Part shown: positions 17,203-25,229 of the stretch, piece by piece
How the letters are laid out: every line of letters starts with the position of its first letter
Position numbering within the stretch: the first letter of the stretch is position 1
Origin: VXNE01 sp965248075
GTDB taxonomy: Bacteria; Pseudomonadota; Gammaproteobacteria; Pseudomonadales; Azotimanducaceae
Assembly (NCBI GenBank): GCA_965248075.1
Contig: CBDFIL010000001.1
Coordinates: 930,001 to 994,000, forward strand
DNA length: 64,000 nt
Direction of reading: 5' to 3'
Notes under the pieces: generated by a model
What the model saw: only the letters and a program-made list of their open reading frames with translations
Told to the model about the DNA's origin: nothing
The model's database searches: none
Translations under genes and position numbers: made by a program

Positions 17203-18600
17203 TCAGTCCCGTGGGCTCCATGCGCGCATCGGGGCTACCAGGTCGTCGAACTGCGCTCTCGCCGCCGTCTTCGCTTCCCCGTCCCCACGGACCACCCTGC
17301 CGAGAAACTCGAACGCCGCGAGCAGGCGCTCCGAAGCCACCGGTACGTGACCCTCGCCAAGCACCAGACGGTACTCATGGGGAATCCCCCGGTCGCTCAG
17401 GACGCGGTGCAGGAACTCGTTGCCAATGTGGTTGTAGAACTGGTCCTCGGCTCCGCGTTCGACGAGGATGGCGAGACCGCTGTCGCGCAGCCGGTCCGGA
17501 TCGGCGGCGGCGATGCTCGCGGGGTTGTTGGCGGCCCAGAAGGCGGCATCCACCGGCGTTCCAGTGTCCAGGGCCGCCTCCCGGTAGTCCGACGCGCCCG
17601 CGTGCCGCCGCACGAAATCCAGGATCTGCGCCGTCGGCACGTCCCCGTCCGTCCCCAGCAGGTCGTTCACCTGCCCATGATCGTGGTCGACGGCTTCGAC
17701 CACGGTCACGAGGTGTCCGGCGTTCCGTAGTTTCCGGCCGAACGGGATGGCCTGGGTCAGTCCCTCCGGACGCGCGTCCGAGTAGAAGATCAGGAACGCT
17801 CCCTGGGGCGCCCCATAACGCACGTGGTGCCACGGGGAAACTGCTTCCTGCAGGCTCGGATCCTCGCCGAAGACATCCACGTGGATGGGACCCGCCGTGG
17901 TCGCCATGAGCTTCGGCAGGTCGTACACGGCCGTGTCGAGGGATATCACGCCCCGCACCGCCGCCGCGGGCACACCCGCGTTCTCGAGAAATGTAGCGTT
18001 GGTGCCGAGCAGCGACACGAGGTGCGCGCCGGCGGAGTGGCCAATGAGAAAGATGTTGTGCGGATCGCCGCCGAACTCTTCCGCATTCCGCACCAGCCAG
18101 CCGGCCGCGTCCGCCGCACTCTGCGCCATGTCGGCGACCGTTGCCGCCGGCCGGAACCGGTAGTTGGCCGAAGCGAAAACGAACCCCTCCGGGAGGAACA
18201 TCAGGGGCTGCAGAAAGGACTGCGCCTTGCTGCCCGCAATCCAGCCACCGCCATGGAGATAGAGCACGATGGGCGCGCGCGCCGCCCGCCGCTGGGCCGA
18301 GCCCGGCAGATACAGGTCGAGGCTCAGCCGTTCGGGATCCACGCCGTCGATCGCCTGGTAGACGATGTCACGCCGGACTTCGATTCCGGCGCGTTCGATC
18401 ACGGCTTCGGCTTGCGCGGCCTGCACGCGCGCCTGTTCACGAAACTCGGCCATCAGGCGCCGTACGTCCTGCGCGTCCATCTCGTTCACGTCGGTCTCCT
18501 GTGCGCTCGTCATCGCGGCGCCAGCCACCAGCAACAGACAGAGCCACACGGCTCCCCGCCAAGCGCATGACTCGCCCCCACCCCACTCGTCCGCTCCCAC
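17203..18600 (-). CDS. Exported alpha/beta hydrolase (esterase/lipase-like)
   Basis: Predicted periplasmic esterase of about 465 residues. The signal peptide core is AVWLCLLLVAGAAMTSAQ. The oxyanion motif is YLHGGGWIAG and the nucleophile elbow GHSAGAH, as in hormone-sensitive-lipase and feruloyl-esterase-like families. A His follows in DHDHGQVNDLL. After that the protein has an extra 120-residue block with GAEDQFYNHIGNEF and LVLGEGHVP that looks like another copy of a hydrolase C-terminal half. The start is uncertain: GTG at 18600 gives a normal signal peptide; ATG at 18687 and ATG at 18513 are alternatives. Confidence 0.78.
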   Translation of the reverse strand: MGADEWGGGESCAWRGAVWLCLLLVAGAAMTSAQETDVNEMDAQDVRRLMAEFREQARVQAAQAEAVIERAGIEVRRDIVYQAIDGVDPERLSLDLYLPGSAQRRAARAPIVLYLHGGGWIAGSKAQSFLQPLMFLPEGFVFASANYRFRPAATVADMAQSAADAAGWLVRNAEEFGGDPHNIFLIGHSAGAHLVSLLGTNATFLENAGVPAAAVRGVISLDTAVYDLPKLMATTAGPIHVDVFGEDPSLQEAVSPWHHVRYGAPQGAFLIFYSDARPEGLTQAIPFGRKLRNAGHLVTVVEAVDHDHGQVNDLLGTDGDVPTAQILDFVRRHAGASDYREAALDTGTPVDAAFWAANNPASIAAADPDRLRDSGLAILVERGAEDQFYNHIGNEFLHRVLSDRGIPHEYRLVLGEGHVPVASERLLAAFEFLGRVVRGDGEAKTAARAQFDDLVAPMRAWSPRD

Positions 18601-18690
18601 TTGCACCGCACCCCCGGCGACGTTTCCTGGCCCCGGCAACCTAACACGCGGGACCGGGGCTCGAAACGCCCTCGTCCACCAACGCACGTC

Positions 18691-18696
18691 TATAAT
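18691..18696 (+). promoter_or_regulatory. Predicted -10 element of the ggt promoter
   Basis: TATAAT lies 26 bp before the ggt ATG, so a transcript would start near 18703 and leave room for the GGAGA ribosome site. No convincing -35 hexamer is seen at 16-18 bp. Confidence 0.5.
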
Positions 18697-18722
18697 CGCG
18701 CGGCCCCGTGACCGGAGACCCC

Positions 18723-20417
18723 ATGCGCCACTTCGCGCTTTTCTGCATCACCTCGGCGTTGGCGTTCCAGAGCCTCGAGGCGGCGAGCCCGCCAGAAGTG
18801 CGGGGCAGGACCGGTATGGTCGCCTCGCGCTCCGCCCTGGCCTCGCAGGTCGGCGCGGACGCGCTGCGACGGGGTGGCAACGCCGTCGACGCGGCGGTGG
18901 CGACGGGATTCGCTCTTGCCGTGACCTACCCGTCCGCCGGCAATCTCGGCGGCGGAGGCTTCATGGTCATTCGCCTCGCGGACGGCTCCGTCGTGACCAA
19001 CGATCACCGGGAGCGCGCCCCCGCCGGCGCCGACCGGGACATGTTCCTGGACGAGAACGGCGCGGTGGTCGAAGGGCTGTCCACGAACTCCCACCTGGCT
19101 GTCGGCGTTCCGGGGACGGTCGCCGGACTCCTCGATGTACAGGCGCGCTACGGCAAGCTCGAGCGCGCCGAGGTCCTCGACCCCGCCATCGCGCTGGCGC
19201 GGGACGGATTCGTCCTCGATCACGATCTTGCCGGACAGTTCGAGGGCCTGCTGCCGCGCCTCGCGCGCTACCCGGCGAGCCGCGCGGTGTTCGCGAACCC
19301 CGACGGCGCACCGTTCGCCGTGGGGGACCGGTTCGTCCAGAAGGACCTCGCGACGACGCTGGAACGCATCCGCGAACACGGACGGGACGGCTTCTACAAG
19401 GGCGCGACCGCGGAACTCCTGGCCGCCGAGATGGAACGCGGCGGCGGGCTAATCACCCTCGAGGACATCGCCGCGTACGAATCCGTCTGGCGCGACCCGA
19501 TTCGCGGTACCTACCGGGGCTACGAGATCGTCTCCATGCCGCCCCCCTCCTCCGGCGGCGTCCTGCTGGTGCAGATGCTGAACATGCTCGAGCCCCACGC
19601 CATCGGCGAATTCGGCTACGGCAGCGCCGCCGCCATGCATCGCATGATCGAGGCGGAACGGCGCGCGTACGCCGACCGCGCGCACCACCTCGGGGACTCC
19701 GACTTCTACCCCACGCCGATCGCGACGCTCATCGACAAGTCCTACGCGGCACGCCGCTTCGCCGACTTCGATCCCGAACGCGCGTCCCACTCCAGCATGA
19801 TCAAGGCCGGGGCGCTTCCCTACGAGTCCCCCGAAACCACGCATGTCTCGGTGATGGACGCCGCCGGCAACGCCGTCGCCTACACGACGACGCTCAACCT
19901 CGGCTACGGGGCGAAGATCGTCGTCCCGGGCGCCGGATTCCTGCTGAACAACGAAATGGACGACTTCTCGGCCAAACCGCTGACGCCCAACGCGTTCGGG
20001 CTGATCGGCGACAAGGCCAACGCCATCGCGCCCGGCAAGCGCATGCTGAGTTCGATGACGCCGACCGTGGTGCTGCGCGACGGCGAACCGGTGCTGGTCA
20101 CGGGATCGCCGGGCGGCAGCACGATCATCACGACGGTGCTGCAGGTGGTGATGAACGTCATCGACCACGGTATGGGACTCTCGGACGCCGTCGGCAAACC
20201 CCGCTTCCACCACCAGTGGCAGCCGGACCGGGTCATCGTGGAGAAGTTCGGCTTCTCCCCCGATACGCAGGCCGCCCTGGCCGCCCTGGGCCACGAGAAT
20301 ATCGATGCCATCCGGTGGGGGCGCGGCATCGGCGACGCAAACTCCGTGATGCGCAAGGACGGCGAGTTGCTCGGCGTCGCGGATCCGCGCACGGAAGGCG
20401 CCGCCGTCGGCTTCTGA
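18723..20417 (+). CDS. ggt: Gamma-glutamyltransferase (glutathione hydrolase)
   Basis: Periplasmic N-terminal-nucleophile enzyme of 564 residues that cleaves glutathione and other gamma-glutamyl compounds. Signal peptide MRHFALFCITSALAFQSLEA. The self-cleavage site is ESPETTHVSVMD, with catalytic Thr372 expected at the small-subunit N-terminus, followed by GNAVAYTTTLN. The substrate loop LLNNEMDDFS and the double-glycine motif GSPGGSTIITT are both present. ATG at 18723 has GGAGA upstream; an in-frame ATG at 18708 would lengthen it by five residues. The gene is divergent from the esterase. Both products are exported, which fits scavenging of extracellular substrates. Confidence 0.96.
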   Translation: MRHFALFCITSALAFQSLEAASPPEVRGRTGMVASRSALASQVGADALRRGGNAVDAAVATGFALAVTYPSAGNLGGGGFMVIRLADGSVVTNDHRERAPAGADRDMFLDENGAVVEGLSTNSHLAVGVPGTVAGLLDVQARYGKLERAEVLDPAIALARDGFVLDHDLAGQFEGLLPRLARYPASRAVFANPDGAPFAVGDRFVQKDLATTLERIREHGRDGFYKGATAELLAAEMERGGGLITLEDIAAYESVWRDPIRGTYRGYEIVSMPPPSSGGVLLVQMLNMLEPHAIGEFGYGSAAAMHRMIEAERRAYADRAHHLGDSDFYPTPIATLIDKSYAARRFADFDPERASHSSMIKAGALPYESPETTHVSVMDAAGNAVAYTTTLNLGYGAKIVVPGAGFLLNNEMDDFSAKPLTPNAFGLIGDKANAIAPGKRMLSSMTPTVVLRDGEPVLVTGSPGGSTIITTVLQVVMNVIDHGMGLSDAVGKPRFHHQWQPDRVIVEKFGFSPDTQAALAALGHENIDAIRWGRGIGDANSVMRKDGELLGVADPRTEGAAVGF

Positions 20418-20437
20418 GCGCGCCCGGGCAACCGCGC

Positions 20438-20443
20438 TATAGT
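20438..20443 (+). promoter_or_regulatory. Predicted -10 element for the SDR gene
   Basis: TATAGT lies 42 bp before the ATG. A transcript starting near 20450 would carry the C-tract at 20459-20470 in its leader. No strong -35 is seen. Confidence 0.45.
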
Positions 20444-20458
20444 CTCGCCGCCAGTCCA

Positions 20459-20470
20459 CCCCCCCCCCCC
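20459..20470. repeat. Homopolymer of 12 C in the 5' leader of the SDR gene
   Basis: Twelve consecutive C residues lie between the predicted transcription start and the GAGGAG ribosome site. Such tracts slip during replication and can alter expression; they are also prone to sequencing error. Confidence 0.8.
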
Positions 20471-20485
20471 GACAGAGGAGCACCC

Positions 20486-21289
20486 ATGGGAACCCGTTTG
20501 CAGGACAAGGTCGCCATCGTCACCGGCGGCACCAGCGGCATTGGCGCCGCGACCGCGGAACTGTTCGCCGCCGAAGGCGCGCAGGTGGTCATCGCCGGGC
20601 GCTCGGAAGAGAAGGGCCAGGCGCTGGCCGACCGGCTCGGCGACAACGTGACCTACCAGCGCCAGGACGTGATGGTGGAGGACGACATCCGCCGCGTCAT
20701 CGACGACACCGCGGAGCGCTTCGGGCGGCTCGACATCCTCTTCAACAACGCCGGCGGCCCGACCGCGGGCAACGTGTCGGACATCACCGCCGCCAACGTC
20801 GACTACGGTTTCCGGCTGCTGTTCACGAGTTGCGTGCTCGGCATGCGCTTCGCCGTACCGCACATGCTGGCGAGCGGTGGCGGATCGATCATCAACAACT
20901 CGAGCGTCGCGGCGATCCGCCACCTGCAGGGGAACATCCTCTACTCCGCCGTCAAGGCGGCGCTCACCCACTACTCGAAACTCGCCGGCGTCGAACTCGG
21001 GCCGCGCGGCATCCGCGTGAACGTCATCTCGCCGGGCGCGATCGCCACGCCCATTTTCTGGGGCGGGTCGCAACGCGCCAATACGCTGCCGGACGAGGAG
21101 AACGCCCGCAAGCTCGAGAAGCTGCAGCGCAACCTGGCCAGGGCGACACCGCTCAAGGTGCCCGGCCTCGACCGCGACATCGCGACGGCAGCACTCTATC
21201 TCGCGAGCGACGAGGGCCGCTTCGTGAACTGCCACGACCTGGTGGTGGACGGCGGACGCACCTCGATGTTCAACGAAGACCCGGCCTGA
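20486..21289 (+). CDS. Short-chain dehydrogenase/reductase (267 aa)
   Basis: Classical SDR of 267 residues, cytoplasmic, NAD(P)-dependent. The cofactor motif TGGTSGIG is followed by VVIAGRSEEKG (which suggests NADP or NAD with no clear preference), NNAGGPTAG, the catalytic Ser in NNSSVAA, and YSAVK. The C-terminal VVDGG motif is also present. ATG at 20486 has GAGGAG at 6 bp. It stands alone with its own predicted promoter. The class is certain; substrate is unknown (secondary alcohol or 3-hydroxyacyl substrates are usual). Confidence 0.9.
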   Translation: MGTRLQDKVAIVTGGTSGIGAATAELFAAEGAQVVIAGRSEEKGQALADRLGDNVTYQRQDVMVEDDIRRVIDDTAERFGRLDILFNNAGGPTAGNVSDITAANVDYGFRLLFTSCVLGMRFAVPHMLASGGGSIINNSSVAAIRHLQGNILYSAVKAALTHYSKLAGVELGPRGIRVNVISPGAIATPIFWGGSQRANTLPDEENARKLEKLQRNLARATPLKVPGLDRDIATAALYLASDEGRFVNCHDLVVDGGRTSMFNEDPA

Positions 21290-21380
21290 GCGCCACACCT
21301 TCGGCGTGGCGTTCGAGTTGCTGTGCAACTGCGCGAACCTGCGGTTCGCATTCGAGTTGCTGCCCAACTCGTGGGCGACG
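21290..21380. repeat. Cluster of short hairpins downstream of the SDR gene
   Basis: Successive small inverted repeats are present: GCGCCACA/GTGGCG, GAGTTGC/GCAACT, GCGAACC/GGTTCGC and CGAGTTG/CAACTCG. They resemble the paired-hairpin intergenic repeats near 11.4, 45.8 and 63.6 kb. No coding sequence is seen from 21290 to 21497. Confidence 0.6.
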
Positions 21381-21436
21381 CCATGAACTGTGCAAAGAGA
21401 TGGCGGGCGTGGGGACTGCGCCGCCAATTTCAAGAT

Positions 21437-21464
21437 CTTGCAACTCCCTCAGGTGCCCTCACCT
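21437..21464 (+). promoter_or_regulatory. Candidate heat-shock (sigma-32) promoter of hsp20
   Basis: CTTGCAA (21437-21443), 13 bp, then CCTCACCT (21457-21464) resembles the sigma-32 pattern CTTGAAA and CCCCATNT with normal spacing. It lies 34 bp before the hsp20 ATG. Two mismatches to consensus leave it tentative. Confidence 0.4.
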
Positions 21465-21497
21465 ACAGGTCATCGGTAACTGTTTGAGGAGCATGAA

Positions 21498-21905
21498 ATG
21501 GCACTGGTTCGCTGGAATCCCATTCGGGAATTCGACGATCTCTTCGCGCGGGGTTTCCTCGGCGAGAGCTACAACGACTGGCTGCCGCCGGTCGACGTGC
21601 GGGAGGACGACAACGCCTACCGCGTCGACGTGGAACTGCCGGCCATGTCGCCGGAGGACATCAGCGTCACCTTCAAGGAAGGTGTCCTGACGATCACCGG
21701 CGAGCGCAAGTACGAGCGCACGCACGAGTCCGAGAAGGTGCATCGCACCGAACGACGCTTCGGCAAGTTCACACGCAACTTCCGCCTGCCGGAAGACGCC
21801 GACGAGGAGGCCATCGAGGCCGCCGCCGACCGCGGCGTGATCTCCGTGACGGTGGCGAAGCGCGAGAAGGCGAAGCCGCGCGAGATCGAGGTGAAGGTCC
21901 ACTGA
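21498..21905 (+). CDS. Small heat shock protein, Hsp20/alpha-crystallin family
   Basis: Chaperone of 135 residues that holds unfolding proteins. It begins MALVRWNPIREFDDLF, the standard bacterial class start. The alpha-crystallin domain has YRVDVELPAMSPEDISV and FTRNFRLPEDAD, ending in the GVISVTVAK beta strand. The C-terminal IxI anchor is replaced by EIEVKVH (I-E-V). A candidate sigma-32 promoter precedes it. The gene is convergent with hisA across a hairpin repeat. Confidence 0.95.
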   Translation: MALVRWNPIREFDDLFARGFLGESYNDWLPPVDVREDDNAYRVDVELPAMSPEDISVTFKEGVLTITGERKYERTHESEKVHRTERRFGKFTRNFRLPEDADEEAIEAAADRGVISVTVAKREKAKPREIEVKVH

Positions 21906-21960
21906 CGGACCTGCCCCGCCGGCGGCGCCCCCCTCCGCCGGCGGGCACCTCGCCCGAGCG

Positions 21961-22104
21961 TCCCGCGTGGTGCGTGAACGCGAAGACGGGCCGCGCGCGA
22001 ATTCGAAGCGCTGCAGGGGCGACCCTTGTGGTCGCCCGTCCCCGACCCTTGTGGTCGCCCGGGGATGTGGGTGAATTCGAGACGGGACGGGACAAGCCCG
22101 TCCC
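21961..22104. repeat. Composite A/B hairpin repeat between hsp20 and hisA
   Basis: Hairpin A is at 22018-22038, a truncated second copy at 22043-22060, then a GATGTGGGTGAATTCGA spacer and hairpin B (arms GGGACGG and CCGTCCC) at 22084-22104, which abuts the hisA stop codon. Same architecture as at 1674-1976. Confidence 0.82.
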
Positions 22105-22839
22105 CTACAGGTCCAGCAAGGCCTGGGCGGCTTCGAGGTCGAGCGTGCCCTCGTAGAGTGACGATCCGGCGATGACTCCGAGAAGTTCGTGGTCGCCGAG
22201 TCCGAGCGCCCTGAGCCGCCGGATGTCCTCCAGATCGCGCATGCCTCCCGACGCGATCACGGGCACGCGCCCCGCCCGGGCGACGGCGGCGGTCGCGTCC
22301 GCGTTCACGCCCGTCAGCATTCCATCCCGTTCGATGTCCGTGAACACGATGGCGAACAGCGGCAACTCCGCGACGCTCGCGGCGAATTCCACCGCGCCCG
22401 TTTCGCTCGTCTCGTCCCAACCCGCCGTCGCGGCGCGCCCCGCACGGGCGTCGAGACCCAGGATCACGCGTCCCGGAAAACGTTCCGCCATGGCGGCCAG
22501 GAACGTTGGATCCTCGATCGCACGCGTCCCGACGATCACCTGGCTGACACCCGCCGCAAGGTAGCGTTCGACCGCCTCCGCGGTGCGCACCCCGCCGCCG
22601 ACCTGCACCGGCACCTCGCCCGCGGCTGCCGCGATGTGCTCCACGACGTTGGCGTGCACGCGCGCTCCCGCAAACGCGCCATCGAGGTCCACGACGTGGA
22701 TGCGACGCGCCCCGCGGCTCGTCCAGCGTTCGACCATGGCGACCGGATCGTCGCCGTACACCGATGCCGAATCCTTGATCCCTTGCTTGAGCTGGACGCA
22801 GCGGCCGCCCTGGATGTCGATCGCCGGGATGACGATCAA
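22105..22839 (-). CDS. hisA: ProFAR isomerase, histidine biosynthesis
   Basis: Beta/alpha-barrel enzyme of 244 residues that isomerises the ProFAR aminoaldose to PRFAR, the fourth histidine-pathway step. Asp8 in IPAIDIQGG and the Asp in ILGLDAR are the catalytic pair; the phosphate-binding QVGGGVR and ASGGMRDL loops are clear. The start codon is TTG in the sequence TTGA, overlapping the hisB stop. The usual neighbours hisH and hisF are not adjacent: hisH is missing between hisB and hisA, and hairpins follow hisA. Confidence 0.96.
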   Translation of the reverse strand: MIVIPAIDIQGGRCVQLKQGIKDSASVYGDDPVAMVERWTSRGARRIHVVDLDGAFAGARVHANVVEHIAAAAGEVPVQVGGGVRTAEAVERYLAAGVSQVIVGTRAIEDPTFLAAMAERFPGRVILGLDARAGRAATAGWDETSETGAVEFAASVAELPLFAIVFTDIERDGMLTGVNADATAAVARAGRVPVIASGGMRDLEDIRRLRALGLGDHELLGVIAGSSLYEGTLDLEAAQALLDL

Positions 22840-23423
22840 AGGGTGCCCTTGGTGCTCGGCAGCGCCTCGCTGCGGGGATCGAGCGCCACCGCCATGCGTA
22901 GCGCACGCCCGAAGGCCTTGAAGATCGTCTCCGCCTGGTGGTGCGCGTTGGAACCCTTCAGGTTGTCGACGTGCAGCGTCACCCGCGCGTGGTTCACGAA
23001 GCCATGGAAGAACTCGTGGAACAGGTCCACGTCGAACTCGCCGATCCGCGGGCGGACGAAGTCGACGGACCAGGTCAGTCCCGGCCGGCCCGAGAAGTCC
23101 AGCACCACGCGCGACAGGGCTTCGTCGAGCGGCACGTAGGCGTGGCCGTAGCGGGTGATGCCCTTCTTGTCTCCCACCGCCTGCGCCGTCGCCTGGCCCA
23201 GGGCGATGCCGACGTCTTCCACGGTGTGGTGCGCATCGACGTGCAGGTCGCCATCGGCTTCGACCGTGAGGTCGACCAGGCCGTGCCGGGCCACCTGGTC
23301 GAGCATGTGCTCGAAGAAGGGCAGCCCGGTGTCGAATTGCGACGCGCCGGAGCCGTCGAGGTCGATCCCGACGCGGATCTTCGTCTCGAGCGTGTCGCGG
23401 GAAATGGAGGCGGAACGTTTCAC
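22836..23423 (-). CDS. hisB: Imidazoleglycerol-phosphate dehydratase
   Basis: Monofunctional HisB of 195 residues, which is the usual length. It catalyses the sixth step of histidine synthesis and binds manganese through the repeated His motifs: HEFFHGF, DAHHTVEDVGIALG and NAHHQAETIFKAFGRAL. GTG at 23423 gives the canonical start KRSASISRDTLETKI; ATG at 23447 would overlap the promoter. TATAAT ends six bases before the GTG, so the mRNA may be leaderless. Translation is coupled to hisA through the TTGA overlap. Confidence 0.95.
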   Translation of the reverse strand: MKRSASISRDTLETKIRVGIDLDGSGASQFDTGLPFFEHMLDQVARHGLVDLTVEADGDLHVDAHHTVEDVGIALGQATAQAVGDKKGITRYGHAYVPLDEALSRVVLDFSGRPGLTWSVDFVRPRIGEFDVDLFHEFFHGFVNHARVTLHVDNLKGSNAHHQAETIFKAFGRALRMAVALDPRSEALPSTKGTL

Positions 23424-23429
23424 GCGGCG

Positions 23430-23435
23430 ATTATA
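23430..23435 (-). promoter_or_regulatory. Predicted -10 element of the hisBA promoter
   Basis: TATAAT on the minus strand places +1 at or next to the GTG start codon of hisB. No good -35 hexamer is seen. An extended leader such as a his attenuator is therefore unlikely here. Confidence 0.55.
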
Positions 23436-23477
23436 CCGGGGAAGCATCCACGTCCGGCCCCTGGGGTCAGAAGTGCG

Positions 23478-24119
23478 TCAGGTCGCGCCGGAATCCCTTG
23501 CGGCGCCGAAGACGGACGCCGCGTCCACGGAGAAGCCCGGCAGCAGCACCGACGTGGCCACCTCGCCGTGGCCAAACACGCCATGCTCGGCATAGGCGTC
23601 ACCGGCCAACGCGAGGACGGTGACCGTCTCGTTCGGAGGGTCCACGACCCAGTACTCGGAAATGCGGCCTTCCGCGTAGTCGGCGCGTTTCTCGACCCGG
23701 TCCCGTTCCTCGCCGTCGGGACTGACGACTTCGAGCACCAGGTCCGCGCCGAGCCAGAACCGGTTCCGGTTGCGGGGATCGTGCCGGTCCCGCAAGAGGA
23801 GCAGGTCCGGTTCGCGGAACTTGTTCTCCCGCACGCGCAGGCGCAGCGCCGCAAAGAGCACGAGTCCCCCGCGTGGGCGGACCCAGGCCTCAAAGGCCTC
23901 GTAAAGGAAGGCAAGGATGACCTGCTGCGCCACCGTCGGCATCGGCAACAGTTCGATGTGTCCGTCCGTGAACTCGATCAGGCCGTCGGCGCGATCCGTC
24001 AACCACAGGTAGTCCGCCTCGGTCCAGCAACCCTGGCGCGGCGCCGCGTCGCAGACGAGCGCATCCAGTGCCTCCTGGGAGGCACGCCGCGTTGCCTTGG
24101 CCTCAAGGGCCGGATTCAC
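23478..24119 (-). CDS. Uma2 family (DUF820) putative endonuclease
   Basis: Protein of 213 residues with Uma2 marks: YLWLTDRADGLIEFTDGHIELLPMPT, FREPDLLLL, ADLVLEVVSPDGEERD and RISEYWVVDP. It belongs to a different Uma2 branch from the gene at 14.1-14.8 kb and lacks its coiled coil. It is upstream of hisB but its stop leaves room for the hisB promoter. Function of the family is not established. Confidence 0.87.
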   Translation of the reverse strand: MNPALEAKATRRASQEALDALVCDAAPRQGCWTEADYLWLTDRADGLIEFTDGHIELLPMPTVAQQVILAFLYEAFEAWVRPRGGLVLFAALRLRVRENKFREPDLLLLRDRHDPRNRNRFWLGADLVLEVVSPDGEERDRVEKRADYAEGRISEYWVVDPPNETVTVLALAGDAYAEHGVFGHGEVATSVLLPGFSVDAASVFGAARDSGAT

Positions 24120-24230
24120 CGCAAGGGAACCCCGTGAATTCCTGAAGAGTGAGTATAGCCACGTGCAGCGTTTCCGCTGTCAGCCAATGGCCGGACAGCA
24201 CGTCCGACAGTTGCCCGATCTCGACCGCGC

Positions 24231-25229
24231 TCACCGCAGGTGACAGGCCACCCGGTGCCCCGGTGCGACCTCCCGCAGCGCCGGGTCCTCGCGCCGACAG
24301 CGTTCGACCGCGTACGGACAGCGCGTGTGGAAGTGGCATCCCGAGGGCCGGTCGATGGGGCTCGGCACGTCGCCGCCCACGCTCCGCCGCTTGCGCGGGC
24401 GCCGCGGATCGGGCACCGGCACGGCATCGAGCAGGCTCTCCGTATACGGGTGCAACGGATTGGCGAACAGCTCGCGCTTGTCGGCGAACTCGACGATACG
24501 GCCGAGGTACATCACCGCCACCCGGTGACTGATGTGCTCCACCACCGCGAGATCGTGGGCGATGAAGAGATAGGACAGTCCGTATTCCTCCTGCAGGTCC
24601 ATCAGCAGGTTGATCACCTGGGCCTGGATGGAGACGTCGAGGGCGGACACCGGCTCGTCGCAGACGATCAGGCTCGGACGCAGCGACAGCGCCCGGGCGA
24701 TACCGAGCCGCTGGCGCTGCCCGCCGGAGAACTCGTGCGGGTAGTTCCGAACCTGGTCCCGACGCAGTCCGACGCGCGCGAACAGCTCCACCACCCGCTC
24801 ATCGCGCTCGGCCCGGCTCGAGATCCCATGGACGCCGAGCAGCTCGCCGGCGATATCCCCGGCGGTCATGCGGGGATCCAGGGAGGAGTACGGGTCCTGG
24901 AAGATGATCTGCATGCGGCGTCGGTACGGGCGCAGCGCGCGGTTCTCGAGTTGCGTGATGTCATCTCCAAGGAGCCTGATGACACCCTCGGTGGGTTTCA
25001 GCAGGCGTAGCACGGTCCGGCCCACGGTGGACTTGCCGCACCCGCTCTCGCCCACGAGGCCGAGGGTTTCCCGGGGACCGATGGAGAAGCTGACGCCGTC
25101 GACCGCATGTACGACGCCGGCCTTGGGACCGAGCAGCCTGCGCGGAGAGACGAAGTACTTGCGGAGCCCCTCTACTTCCAGGACCGGCACGTCGTCCCCG
25201 ACGAGCGTTTCGCGCGTTGCCTCGCTCAC
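24231..25229 (-). CDS. Oligopeptide/dipeptide ABC transporter ATPase, OppF/DppF type
   Basis: ATPase of 332 residues. Walker A GESGCGKST is at 60-68, signature FSGGQRQR at 167-174, Walker B LIVCDEP at 187-193. The C-terminal oligo_HPY domain contains HPYTESLL and the cysteine cluster CHFHTRCPYAVERC that typifies Opp/Dpp ATPases and binds an iron-sulfur cluster in some members. The GTG start at 25229 overlaps the stop of the upstream OppD-type gene by four bases. The pair energises the permeases encoded at 28.0-29.9 kb. Confidence 0.94.
   Translation of the reverse strand: MSEATRETLVGDDVPVLEVEGLRKYFVSPRRLLGPKAGVVHAVDGVSFSIGPRETLGLVGESGCGKSTVGRTVLRLLKPTEGVIRLLGDDITQLENRALRPYRRRMQIIFQDPYSSLDPRMTAGDIAGELLGVHGISSRAERDERVVELFARVGLRRDQVRNYPHEFSGGQRQRLGIARALSLRPSLIVCDEPVSALDVSIQAQVINLLMDLQEEYGLSYLFIAHDLAVVEHISHRVAVMYLGRIVEFADKRELFANPLHPYTESLLDAVPVPDPRRPRKRRSVGGDVPSPIDRPSGCHFHTRCPYAVERCRREDPALREVAPGHRVACHLR

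Noticed and set aside
18365..21289. A 974-codon frame that would fuse a long unknown region to the SDR at 20486
   Set aside because: Only the last 267 residues have homology. The upstream part is the out-of-frame shadow of ggt, and the SDR has its own ribosome site and promoter.
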